NCBI GenBank assembly: GCA_021157745.1
Contig: JAGGWA010000035.1
Span: 1 to 6,374, forward strand
Reading direction: 5' to 3'
DNA: 6,374 nt
DNA from: Thermoplasmata archaeon
GTDB taxonomy: Archaea > Thermoplasmatota > E2 > UBA202 > JdFR-43
Shown here: positions 1-6,374 of the stretch, in pieces
How the letters are laid out: the number at the start of each line of letters is the position of its first letter
How positions within the stretch are numbered: position 1 is the first letter of the stretch
Made by a program: the position numbers and the translations under genes
The notes under the pieces: generated by a model
Told to the model about the DNA's origin: nothing
Database searches by the model: none
The model's input: only the letters and a program-made list of their open reading frames with translations

Positions 1-2336
1 ACGCAAATAAAATAACTTATGCAATACAATTCTCTCAGCCAAGCATCGTGGAAGAAAATTATGCAGAAATCAAACTGAAAGAATGCAATTCTTGGCTGGC
101 TAAACCAGGCTATCCTTTGCTGCCCAAGCTCGTTAAAGTTTTCGAGCTGCCATTCAATGCAAGAGATATAAAGGTGAGTGTGGAAATAAAAAACGTTACC
201 ATGAAAAGCATAAGCAAGCAAGTGCTTCCATCGCCTCCGCGGGCTCGTCTATCAGATGGAAAGATTATTGAAGGCAAGGAAAAAAGCAGCGTTTATGATA
301 GCAATGAAGCTTTTCCTCAAGCTTGGTATGATTATCACGTTGGAGTTGGACTTAATGGATATGGAGAGCGTGTAATATTTGTCGTTGTGCACATATTTCC
401 AGTGAGATATATTGGGAAAGAAAATGAGCTCATGACGGCGGAAAAGGTAAAGGTGAGCATTGATTACGATGTTGATAAAAACAATTTCATAAGCCAGTAT
501 CAGCTTTTGATAATAGCTCCACCTGAATTCAAAGACGCTCTCCAGCCTTTGGTTGATCATAAGAATAAAATAGGGATTGCGACGATATTGAAGACAACGG
601 ATGAGATTTATTCAAGCTATAATGGAAGAGATGAGCCCGAGAAAATAAAATATGCAATAAAAGATGCAATAGAACAATATGGAATAAAATATGTTTTGCT
701 TGTTGGCGGATTGAAATCAAAGATATATGCAAAGCCTCGCGACAACACAAATGCGGGCATTAAAGGATGGTATGTGCCAGTAAGATACTCAAACTGGAGA
801 TACTGGGAAGGGGATGATCCAGGCTTTATAACTGATTTGTACTATGCTGACGTGTATAAATACGAGGACGGCAAGGTTGTCTTCGATGACTGGGACAGCA
901 ATGGAAATGGAATATTTGGAGAATGGAAGACAACGGTTAAAGATGAAATAGACATGTATCCTGATGTGTATGTTGGCAGACTTGCATGCAGAAATGTAAA
1001 AGAGGTTCAGGATATGGTAAGCAAGATCATAAAATATGAAAGCGAGGATAAAAGCAAATGGTTCTACAGAATGATTGGCATATCTGGTGATGGTTTTCTC
1101 GATCAGCAAGATTTGAACATAGAATGGGATGTCAGAAATGTGCCTGATGGTTCCTATACATTGTATGCTCAAAGCACAAATGATGAGGGCGAGGCTGGGC
1201 CAGTAGATGTAACTCATTTCGCCATTGACCATAATGCAAAGACAAAGCTAACCTTCAACCACGACGATTATAAAATAGCGGAGCTGCAAAATGGATATCC
1301 AGCACCCCCAATAGCCAAAATCGTTTCAATATCGAACGGTGATGTTGTTGGAAAAGATGATTATGAATATTCCCCTTCTGAAAGAGAAGCTTATCTGAAC
1401 TCATATCTACACTGGGCAGATGTTGAGTATAAGAACGGCATACTCCATATAAGAGGAAAATCATATGATCCGAAGCTTTATGGGGATTACACAAACATAC
1501 ATGTATGGATAACAGATAGCAATGGAAACGTTGTATTCGAGGCATGGCGCAACAACACAATCCAGATTGCAGAGGGGGACTGGACAGTTGGCGCTCGGCT
1601 GCTGCATGGCAGAGGCGGTGCCTTCTATTACATGCCAGATTCCTTTGAAAAAGTCTTTCTTTCGACAGCCAACGGCAATTTCACAGGAAAGCAGGATGTT
1701 GTCGATGCTTTAAGCGAGGGTGCAGGATTTGTGTTCTTCTCTGGTCATGGAAGCCCAGGAGTATGGGCAAATCATTATCCCGGCATACCCGGAAACAGGC
1801 AGCATGCGGAAATAATAGGATTGTCCGTTAGCGATTTAGATGGCGCACCGCATTTCCCAATGGATGCTCTATCAAATGAAGGAAAGCCTTTCGTTTGTGT
1901 CATCGGCGGATGCCACAACAGCCAGTTCAATGTCAGCATTGCAATGACTGCCATAGACTGGTTCAATAAACATTACATGAATACATATGGCTATCCTGTT
2001 CCAGAATGCTTCAGCTGGTATATGGTAAAGTTGCCAGATAAAGGAGCGATAGCAAGCATCGGAAACACAGGATATGGATACGGAAATCTTGGAGAATGGT
2101 GCGTTGTTGGAGGCGTAGATAACTGGATAACAAGCGAGTTCTTCAGAGTTTATGCAAAGGGAGAAGCTCTGCCAGTTTTAGGAAATGTATATGAGGCGGC
2201 GATAACAAATTACATAACGCACTTCCATGAATTTGTATTGCCAGATGTTCATGAAGGATGGGATCCTGGCGATTTGAAAACAATAGAGCAATGGGTGTTG
2301 CTCGGCGATCCAAGCCTGCAACTTCTCCCTCCTTAA
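1..2336 (+). CDS. C25 (gingipain-like) cysteine peptidase, 5'-partial
   Basis: This is a clan CD, family C25 endopeptidase, probably secreted and acting on extracellular protein. The frame has no stop back to the left edge, and the residues before the GTG at 48 (ending FSQPSI) read as ordinary propeptide, so that GTG is not the start; signal peptide and true start lie off the window. Residues are numbered from the first whole codon at base 3 (777 visible). Residues 1 to about 165 are a beta-rich propeptide-like region. The peptidase domain starts near 166 (YQLLIIAPPEF), with LLVGG and YVGRLACR motifs typical of the fold. The catalytic pair is visible: His582 in SGHGS and Cys637 in IGGCHN. The protein ends in LLGDPSL plus a few residues, as C25 domains usually do, with no transmembrane anchor. 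An insertion of about 160 residues (about 370-528), beta-sandwich-like by appearance, splits the domain. Family assignment is firm; the substrate is unknown. Confidence 0.9.
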   Translation, partial: ANKITYAIQFSQPSIVEENYAEIKLKECNSWLAKPGYPLLPKLVKVFELPFNARDIKVSVEIKNVTMKSISKQVLPSPPRARLSDGKIIEGKEKSSVYDSNEAFPQAWYDYHVGVGLNGYGERVIFVVVHIFPVRYIGKENELMTAEKVKVSIDYDVDKNNFISQYQLLIIAPPEFKDALQPLVDHKNKIGIATILKTTDEIYSSYNGRDEPEKIKYAIKDAIEQYGIKYVLLVGGLKSKIYAKPRDNTNAGIKGWYVPVRYSNWRYWEGDDPGFITDLYYADVYKYEDGKVVFDDWDSNGNGIFGEWKTTVKDEIDMYPDVYVGRLACRNVKEVQDMVSKIIKYESEDKSKWFYRMIGISGDGFLDQQDLNIEWDVRNVPDGSYTLYAQSTNDEGEAGPVDVTHFAIDHNAKTKLTFNHDDYKIAELQNGYPAPPIAKIVSISNGDVVGKDDYEYSPSEREAYLNSYLHWADVEYKNGILHIRGKSYDPKLYGDYTNIHVWITDSNGNVVFEAWRNNTIQIAEGDWTVGARLLHGRGGAFYYMPDSFEKVFLSTANGNFTGKQDVVDALSEGAGFVFFSGHGSPGVWANHYPGIPGNRQHAEIIGLSVSDLDGAPHFPMDALSNEGKPFVCVIGGCHNSQFNVSIAMTAIDWFNKHYMNTYGYPVPECFSWYMVKLPDKGAIASIGNTGYGYGNLGEWCVVGGVDNWITSEFFRVYAKGEALPVLGNVYEAAITNYITHFHEFVLPDVHEGWDPGDLKTIEQWVLLGDPSLQLLPP

Positions 2337-2349
2337 TTTTATTTTTATT
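2337..2349 (+). terminator. T-rich stretch after the peptidase gene
   Basis: Right after the TAA stop the + strand reads TTTTATTTTTATT with no preceding hairpin. Archaeal RNA polymerase commonly terminates at oligo-T runs without a stem, so this is a plausible terminator for the peptidase transcript. The base composition is visible; the function is inferred. Confidence 0.4.
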
Positions 2350-2366
2350 CAATAGCTGAACTTTTT

Positions 2367-2383
2367 GATAAAGCTTATATAAA
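2367..2383 (+). promoter_or_regulatory. Archaeal TATA box and BRE, leaderless promoter for the GTPase cluster
   Basis: CTTATATAAA at 2374-2383 matches the archaeal TATA-box consensus well, and the purine-rich GATAAAG just before it fits a BRE (TFB recognition element). The box centre lies about 26 bases before the ATG at 2405, the usual distance from TATA box to transcription start. The transcript should therefore begin at or next to the start codon, giving a leaderless mRNA. This agrees with the lack of a Shine-Dalgarno sequence before 2405. It probably drives the downstream co-oriented genes as well. Confidence 0.7.
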
Positions 2384-2404
2384 TGGATACAATGTATTAA
2401 CGAG

Positions 2405-3034
2405 ATGGGAATATTTGGTAGATTATCAGATTGGTTAAAAAATATTTTTGGTAAGAGGCATGTAAGGATAGGTATATATGGTCCTCCCAATGCAGGCAAA
2501 ACAACGCTTGCAAATAGAATTGCCCAGGATTGGGCTGGTGGCTTGGTTGGAGAAGTATCTGAAATACCGCATGAAACAAGAAAGGTGCAGAAAAAAGGGG
2601 GCATTGTTATAAAAGATGGAAAATCAAGTTTGAGAATAGATATCGTTGACACTCCTGGAATAGCAACAAAAGTTGATTTCCATGAATTTATGGAATATGG
2701 GCTGGATGAGGAGGAAGCAAAGAGAAGGGCTAAAGAAGCTACAGAAGGAGTTATAGAAGCCATAAAATGGCTCGATAATATAGATGGTGTGATTTTGCTT
2801 ATGGACAGCACAAAAAATCCTTTCACGCAGGTAAATATAACGATACTTGGCAATCTCGAGGCAAGAGAATTGCCTGTTATCATTGCAGCAAATAAAATAG
2901 ATTTGGATGGCTCCACGCCCGCAACACTAAAATCAGCTTTTCCACAGCATGAGGTCATTCCAATATCTGCTTTGACAGGTGCAAATATAGATTTGCTTTA
3001 TAAGGCGATGCTGAGGAAATTTAAGAGGAGATAA
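2405..3034 (+). CDS. Era-like GTP-binding protein
   Basis: A small TRAFAC-class GTPase of the Era/TrmE-like group, 209 residues. All nucleotide-binding motifs are present: G1 GPPNAGKT at residues 26-33, a candidate switch I threonine in PHETR (about 56-60), G3 DTPG at 82-85, G4 NKID at 163-166 and G5 SAL at 188-190. Bacterial Era is about 300 residues with a C-terminal RNA-binding KH domain; this protein ends soon after G5, so it lacks one. The first 15 residues (MGIFGRLSDWLKNIF) look amphipathic and could contact a membrane or a partner. The ATG fits the upstream TATA box for leaderless translation. It is followed one base later by a DUF2073 gene and then a zinc-ribbon gene, a neighbourhood I recall from other euryarchaea. 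A GTP-hydrolysing switch is certain by family; the cellular role, perhaps ribosome or RNA related, is inference. Confidence 0.9.
   Translation: MGIFGRLSDWLKNIFGKRHVRIGIYGPPNAGKTTLANRIAQDWAGGLVGEVSEIPHETRKVQKKGGIVIKDGKSSLRIDIVDTPGIATKVDFHEFMEYGLDEEEAKRRAKEATEGVIEAIKWLDNIDGVILLMDSTKNPFTQVNITILGNLEARELPVIIAANKIDLDGSTPATLKSAFPQHEVIPISALTGANIDLLYKAMLRKFKRR
3025..3030 (+). promoter_or_regulatory. Shine-Dalgarno for the DUF2073 gene
   Basis: GAGGAG sits five bases before the ATG at 3036, inside the last codons of the GTPase gene. It is the clearest ribosome-binding site in the window and supports coupled translation of the two genes, whose stop and start are one base apart. Confidence 0.65.
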
Positions 3035-3035
3035 A

Positions 3036-3371
3036 ATGGCGAGCGTTAATTTTATATCGAGGGCAAAGCTCGAAGGACTGGATAGTGAGGAAAAGCTTGA
3101 TTTTATTTTGAATGAGGTTAAAAAAGGACAGATACTGGTTTTGGAAAAAGGACTTACCGCAGAGGAGCAAGCTAAGCTCATCGAAATGACAATGAAAAAA
3201 ATAAATGAAAAGTTCGCCGGGATAGAGATGGAGAGCTATGTGAATGAAAAGCCAACATTTCTGGAGAGAATATTCGGCAGAAAAAAGGTTCGCCTTACGA
3301 TAATAGGACCAGCTGACAAAATTAAAACGATATATAAGGATAAGGATATAATAAAGGCTGTAATAAAGTGA
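3036..3371 (+). CDS. DUF2073 family protein, partner of the Era-like GTPase
   Basis: A 111-residue protein matching what I recall of the archaeal DUF2073 family (some databases now use the name OapB; I am not certain of the naming). Recognisable stretches are ISRAKLEGLDSEEKLDFIL near the N-terminus, LTAEEQAKLIEMTM in the middle and VRLTIIGPADKIKTIYKD near the C-terminus. No catalytic motif, cysteine pair, signal peptide or membrane segment is visible. It starts one base after the GTPase stop, behind a good GAGGAG site, so the two are almost surely co-translated and may form a complex. Residues 75-97 resemble the segment of the GTPase that leads into its P-loop, but the lysine-threonine of a true P-loop is absent, so it should not bind GTP that way. 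Function unknown. Confidence 0.82.
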   Translation: MASVNFISRAKLEGLDSEEKLDFILNEVKKGQILVLEKGLTAEEQAKLIEMTMKKINEKFAGIEMESYVNEKPTFLERIFGRKKVRLTIIGPADKIKTIYKDKDIIKAVIK

Positions 3372-3375
3372 AAAA

Positions 3376-3771
3376 ATGCCCCATCAATGTTTAAAATGTG
3401 GTGAGATATACGAGGATGGCTCCAAATATGTTCTGGAAGGATGTCCAAAATGTGGAGGAAGAATTTTTTTGTATACACGGAAACCATTGCCAGAAAGAAC
3501 AAGGAAAAAAATTCTTAAGAAAATAGAAAAAGAAGAGATAGGCTTTGAAGGAAAAACATTTGAAGAGATAATAAAAGAAATTGAAGAGAGGAGACAGAAG
3601 GCTATAGAGGAGGCTAAAAAGCAAAAGGAGAGGGTTGAAAGCATAAAAGTGGAGGATGTGGGCGAATACGAGATAAATCTTGAAAGGCTCATGGAGGGAG
3701 GCATAATAGTTGAAAAGGAAGGAACTTACTTCATTTATCTGCCATCGCTGTTTTCAATGAGGAAAAAATAA
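3376..3771 (+). CDS. Zinc-ribbon protein, DUF2072/COG3364-like
   Basis: A 131-residue archaeal protein with three parts. The N-terminus is a zinc ribbon with two CxxC knuckles, Cys5/Cys8 (CLKC) and Cys23/Cys26 (CPKC), spaced to bind one zinc ion. Residues about 43-90 are rich in Lys and Glu with few helix breakers and look like a charged helix or coiled coil. The C-terminal part (GEYEINLERLM to YLPSLFS) is a compact conserved segment that I recall in the family called COG3364 or DUF2072 (also OapC in some databases). It starts four bases after the DUF2073 stop, completing a GTPase, DUF2073 and zinc-ribbon set. Zinc ribbons of this kind often bind RNA, DNA or large complexes; the actual target is unknown. 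No Shine-Dalgarno is obvious, so translation is probably coupled to the gene before it. Confidence 0.85.
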   Translation: MPHQCLKCGEIYEDGSKYVLEGCPKCGGRIFLYTRKPLPERTRKKILKKIEKEEIGFEGKTFEEIIKEIEERRQKAIEEAKKQKERVESIKVEDVGEYEINLERLMEGGIIVEKEGTYFIYLPSLFSMRKK

Positions 3772-3795
3772 TAAGCATCTTTGCATTCCAAATCC

Positions 3796-4548
3796 ATGAT
3801 TAAGGAAAAAGAGATAACAAAGCTCATAGTCAGTGAATATTTTAACAGCATTCTTTCAAACATTGAAATAGATGTTGCCATAGTCGGTGCAGGACCCAGC
3901 GGGCTAACGGCAGCTCGATTCCTTGCCGAGCATGGAAAAAAAGTGGCTATATTTGAGAGCAGGGTGGCGCCAGGCGGCGGCATGTGGGGCGGCGGCATGC
4001 TTTACCCTGTGATTGTTTTGAAAGAAGGCAGGGAGTTGCTTGAGAAAATTGGTGTGAAATGTAGGGAAAAGGATGGCTACTACATTGCGAATGCCGTAGA
4101 AGCGACATCAAAGCTTATATCTGCCGCCATAGATGCTGGGGCTTTGCTTTACAACGGAACAACTGTGGAAGATATTGTTGTGAAAAATGATAGGGTGGCA
4201 GGCGTTGTCATAAACTGGACTGCAGCTTTGCAGCTTGGCTTGCTTGTTGACCCGCTATCAATAGAGGCAAAGTTTGTTATCGACGCCACTGGACATGATT
4301 GCTATGTGGCAAGGAAAATTGAAAGGCTCGGGGGAGAAAAAATGCAGGGAGAAAAAGCTATGTGGGCGGAGATGGGAGAAAAAGCCACCATCGAGCATAG
4401 CAAGGAAATATATCCCGGCCTGTATGTGGCAGGGATGGCAGCTATAGCATATGCAGGTGCCCCAAGAATGGGCCCCATTTTTGGAGGAATGCTACTCTCA
4501 GGCAAAAAAGTTGCAGAGGAGATATTGAAAAAGCTCGATACGCAATAA
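3796..4548 (+). CDS. thi4: Thi4-family thiazole synthase (archaeal type)
   Basis: A 250-residue FAD/NAD-fold protein of the Thi4 family, which makes adenylated thiazole carboxylate for thiamine from NAD, glycine and a sulfur source; older databases call archaeal members ribose-1,5-bisphosphate isomerase. The dinucleotide-binding GAGPSG is at residues 31-36, followed by the glycine-rich [11 protein letters not shown] that marks Thi4. The C-terminal [14 protein letters not shown] is a family signature. Probable iron ligands Asp152 (VDP) and His167 (ATGHD) are kept. The residue just before Val-Asp-Pro, Cys in yeast and His in methanogen enzymes, is Leu150 here. I start at the ATG at 3796 because homologues begin a few residues before the ITKLI helix; an in-frame TTG at 3781 would add five residues. 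No TPP riboswitch is visible upstream. Family certain; sulfur chemistry uncertain because of Leu150. Confidence 0.9.
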   Translation: MIKEKEITKLIVSEYFNSILSNIEIDVAIVGAGPSGLTAARFLAEHGKKVAIFESRVAPGGGMWGGGMLYPVIVLKEGRELLEKIGVKCREKDGYYIANAVEATSKLISAAIDAGALLYNGTTVEDIVVKNDRVAGVVINWTAALQLGLLVDPLSIEAKFVIDATGHDCYVARKIERLGGEKMQGEKAMWAEMGEKATIEHSKEIYPGLYVAGMAAIAYAGAPRMGPIFGGMLLSGKKVAEEILKKLDTQ

Positions 4549-4577
4549 ATTTTTTATTCTCTTTTCTATTATATTTT
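4549..4577 (+). promoter_or_regulatory. AT-rich spacer, possible weak pyrG promoter
   Basis: The 29 bases between thi4 and pyrG are almost all A and T. TTTTTATT at 4551-4558 is centred about 24 bases before the pyrG ATG and could act as a poor TATA box for a leaderless pyrG message. The same T-run could instead cause partial termination after thi4. No Shine-Dalgarno is present. The match to consensus is weak, so this is only a candidate. Confidence 0.25.
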
Positions 4578-6185
4578 ATGCCAAAATATATTGTTGTTAC
4601 AGGCGGTGTTTTATCGGGCTTAGGAAAAGGAGTTGTTGCTTCATCAATTGGTCTGCTTTTAAAAAGCCAGGGTTATAAAGTTACTGCAATAAAGATAGAT
4701 CCATATCTAAATTGTGATGCTGGCACCATGAATCCTTTTCAGCATGGAGAAGTTTTTGTTCTGGAAGATGGAGGGGAAGTTGATCTGGATCTGGGCAACT
4801 ATGAACGCTTCTTGGATATAAATTTGCACCGCGACAACAACATTACGACAGGCAAGGTTTACAAAAATGTTATTGAAAAGGAAAGGCGTGGCGATTATCT
4901 CGGTAAAACAGTTCAAATTGTTCCGCATATAACCAATGAGATAAAAGAATGGATTAGAAGAGTCGCAACAGAGAGCAATGCAGATGTGTGCGTTATAGAG
5001 ATAGGAGGAACAGTTGGCGATATAGAATCGATGCCATTCCTGGAGGCTGTTCGTCAGCTGCATCTCGAAGAAGGACATGAAAATGTTGTTTTCATTCATA
5101 CAACCCTTGTTCCAATTGTAAGCGTTGTTGGAGAGCAAAAAACGAAGCCAACGCAGCATAGCGTTAAAGAGCTTAGAGCCATTGGTATAGATCCAGATGC
5201 AATAGTTGGAAGATGCAAGGAACCATTGAAGAAGGAAACAAAAGAAAAAATCTCACTATTCTGCAATGTTCCAGTGGATGCTGTCTTCTCATCGCCAGAT
5301 GTTGAATGCATATATGAGCTCCCTCTCGTATTGAAAAAGCAGGGATTGCCAGATTTCATACTCCGTCGTCTTGGCCTTGAAAAAAGAGATGGAAAACTCG
5401 ATGAATGGCAAAACTTTGTTTCCCGCCTTAAAAATGCCAAGAATGAAGTCAGCATTGCTTTAGTTGGAAAATATACTGCCCTTGGTGACTCTTACCTAAG
5501 CATACTCGAAGCATTCCGCCACGCTGGAGCAGAGCTTGATACTAAAGTGAGGGTTGTATGGGTTGAAGCAGAGGATATAGAAAACAATGGCACAAAAATG
5601 CTTGAAAGCGTCGACGCCATCCTTGTGCCAGGCGGCTTCGGCAGCAGGGGGGCGGAGGGCAAGATAGCGGCGATAAAATTTGCGAGAGAGGTGAGAAAGC
5701 CATTTTTGGGGATATGCTTCGGTTTCCAGCTTGCAGTCGTGGAATATGGTCGCCATGTTTTGGGGTTGCGATGCCATACAACTGAAATTGAGCCAGATGT
5801 AGAGCATCCCATTGTTACGATCCTTCCAGAGCAGTATGATGTTGACAAGCTCGGCGGGACAATGAGGCTTGGAGCACAACCAATAGTCATAAAAGAAGGA
5901 ACCCTTGCCTTCGAGCTTTATAAAAGGAAAGAGATAATGGAAAGACACCGCCACCGCTATGAAGTTAATCCCAAATATGTTGACATGCTTGAAAAACATG
6001 GATTGGTTTTCTCTGGGATAGCAAAGGATAAAATAAGAATGGAAATTCTTGAATTGCCTTCTCATCCATATTTCATTGCCTCCCAGTTTCATCCCGAATT
6101 CAAATCACGTCCTTTAAAGCCAGCTCCATTGTTTTATGGGCTTGTGAGAGCAGCCCTCGAAGAAAAAATGAGAAGAAAGGACTGA
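4578..6185 (+). CDS. pyrG: CTP synthase (glutamine hydrolysing)
   Basis: Cytosolic CTP synthase (EC 6.3.4.2), converting UTP, ATP and glutamine to CTP, the last step of de novo CTP synthesis. At 535 residues it is full length (E. coli 545). The N-terminal amidoligase domain (about 1-265) has the P-loop [10 protein letters not shown] at 9-18, KIDPYLN at 39-45, and the [13 protein letters not shown] and [12 protein letters not shown] blocks. The C-terminal class I glutaminase domain (about 290-530) has the oxyanion region PGGFGSRG, nucleophile Cys380 in GICFGFQ, Glu403, and catalytic His505 and Glu507 in [15 protein letters not shown], conserved for nucleotide and glutamine coupling, is present. 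The loop before Glu403 reads RCHTTE instead of the usual ANSTE. The ATG gives the canonical N-terminus [10 protein letters not shown]. It is the last gene of the cluster, 29 bases after thi4. Confidence 0.98.
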   Translation: MPKYIVVTGGVLSGLGKGVVASSIGLLLKSQGYKVTAIKIDPYLNCDAGTMNPFQHGEVFVLEDGGEVDLDLGNYERFLDINLHRDNNITTGKVYKNVIEKERRGDYLGKTVQIVPHITNEIKEWIRRVATESNADVCVIEIGGTVGDIESMPFLEAVRQLHLEEGHENVVFIHTTLVPIVSVVGEQKTKPTQHSVKELRAIGIDPDAIVGRCKEPLKKETKEKISLFCNVPVDAVFSSPDVECIYELPLVLKKQGLPDFILRRLGLEKRDGKLDEWQNFVSRLKNAKNEVSIALVGKYTALGDSYLSILEAFRHAGAELDTKVRVVWVEAEDIENNGTKMLESVDAILVPGGFGSRGAEGKIAAIKFAREVRKPFLGICFGFQLAVVEYGRHVLGLRCHTTEIEPDVEHPIVTILPEQYDVDKLGGTMRLGAQPIVIKEGTLAFELYKRKEIMERHRHRYEVNPKYVDMLEKHGLVFSGIAKDKIRMEILELPSHPYFIASQFHPEFKSRPLKPAPLFYGLVRAALEEKMRRKD

Positions 6186-6230
6186 AACTCAAGTGTAGTA
6201 GCATGATATAGAAGCATTTAATCACTTTCT

Positions 6231-6332
6231 GTTGCAAAAAATTCCAGAAAAGCAAGGATTGAAACGTAATGTTGTCGCTTTCACCAGTATGACTATCCAC
6301 CAGTTAATCTCCAACAAAAGAAGGATTGGAGC
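6231..6332 (+). CRISPR. CRISPR-like repeat with a degraded second copy (possible mini-array or relic)
   Basis: Bases 6231-6265 form a 35-base unit that begins GTTGCAA and ends AAGGATTGAAAC, the ends typical of many type I and III repeats, including the 3' ATTGAAAC that becomes the crRNA handle. On the opposite strand it reads as GTTTCAATCCTTG..., whose translation (RFNPCFSG) is a familiar artefact of archaeal arrays. A weak inner stem, ATTCC with GGATT, has one mismatch. A second copy in phase at 6298-6332 matches 19 of 35 positions, and 10 of 12 in the 3' end (AAGGATTGGAGC). The implied spacer is 6266-6297, 32 bases, and the unit is 67 bases. Handle orientation implies + strand transcription. 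Only 45 bases separate pyrG from the first repeat, little room for a leader, and no cas gene is in view. After it, 6333-6346 is a small hairpin (CTTTT, CTTC loop, AAAAG); nothing else is evident to the edge. Confidence 0.45.
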
Positions 6333-6374
6333 CTTTTCTTCAAAAGAAAGTGCTTCAGCCCAAAGGAAGGAAAA

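Noticed and set aside
48..50. GTG as the start of the C25 peptidase
   Set aside because: The frame stays open to base 1 and the upstream residues read as natural propeptide sequence, so the gene is simply cut by the window edge.
2143..2958. 271-codon open frame on the minus strand
   Set aside because: It covers the peptidase 3' end, the intergenic promoter and most of the GTPase gene antisense, with low-complexity Ser/Phe-rich translation; a shadow of well-supported genes.
3771..3796. TPP riboswitch upstream of thi4
   Set aside because: Only 24 bases separate the genes and no conserved TPP-aptamer elements are present.
5496..6092. 198-codon open frame on the minus strand
   Set aside because: Fully antisense to the conserved glutaminase half of pyrG, with no recognisable protein features.
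6289..6374. Open frame from the ATG at 6289 running off the right edge (MTIHQLISNKRR...)
   Set aside because: Only 28 codons are visible, there is no ribosome-binding site or clear promoter, it overlaps the degraded repeat, and I recognise no protein start in it.
6225..6374. Minus-strand open frame containing RFNPCFSG
   Set aside because: This is the usual spurious translation of a CRISPR-type repeat, not a protein; it was used only as support for the repeat call.

Overview
The window looks like ordinary chromosomal DNA from a euryarchaeal-type archaeon, most likely on the Thermoplasmata side (Aciduliprofundum or marine benthic group D-like). That placement is inference from gene content: a large C25 (gingipain-like) secreted peptidase, an archaeal Era-like GTPase beside a DUF2073 protein and a DUF2072-type zinc-ribbon protein, and an archaeal Thi4. 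It is supported by a textbook archaeal TATA box placed so that the message would be leaderless. No database search was possible.

Layout: all six genes lie on the + strand. Bases 1-2336 hold a C25 cysteine peptidase whose reading frame is open to the left edge, so its N-terminus and any signal peptide lie outside the window. A T-rich stretch and a strong TATA box (about 2374-2383) separate it from a compact cluster: Era-like GTPase (2405-3034), DUF2073 protein (3036-3371), zinc-ribbon protein (3376-3771), Thi4-family thiazole synthase (3796-4548) and CTP synthase PyrG (4578-6185). The gaps inside the cluster are 1, 4, 24 and 29 bases, so one transcript from the 2374 promoter is plausible, with a possible weak extra promoter before pyrG.

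How the genes work together: the GTPase, DUF2073 and zinc-ribbon genes look like a conserved archaeal module of unknown function; a link to ribosome or RNA biology is only a guess from the Era family. Thi4 (thiamine thiazole precursor) and PyrG (CTP synthesis) are housekeeping biosynthesis. The secreted peptidase upstream is a separate unit, probably for extracellular protein degradation.

The right end (6186-6374) carries no convincing gene. It holds one 35-base sequence with the hallmarks of a CRISPR repeat (6231-6265, beginning GTTGCAA and ending AAGGATTGAAAC) and a degraded second copy in phase 67 bases later. It may be the start of an array beyond the window, an array relic, or a CreA-like mini-array. 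The other point most worth checking is the Thi4: the position held by Cys in yeast and His in methanogen enzymes appears to be Leu.
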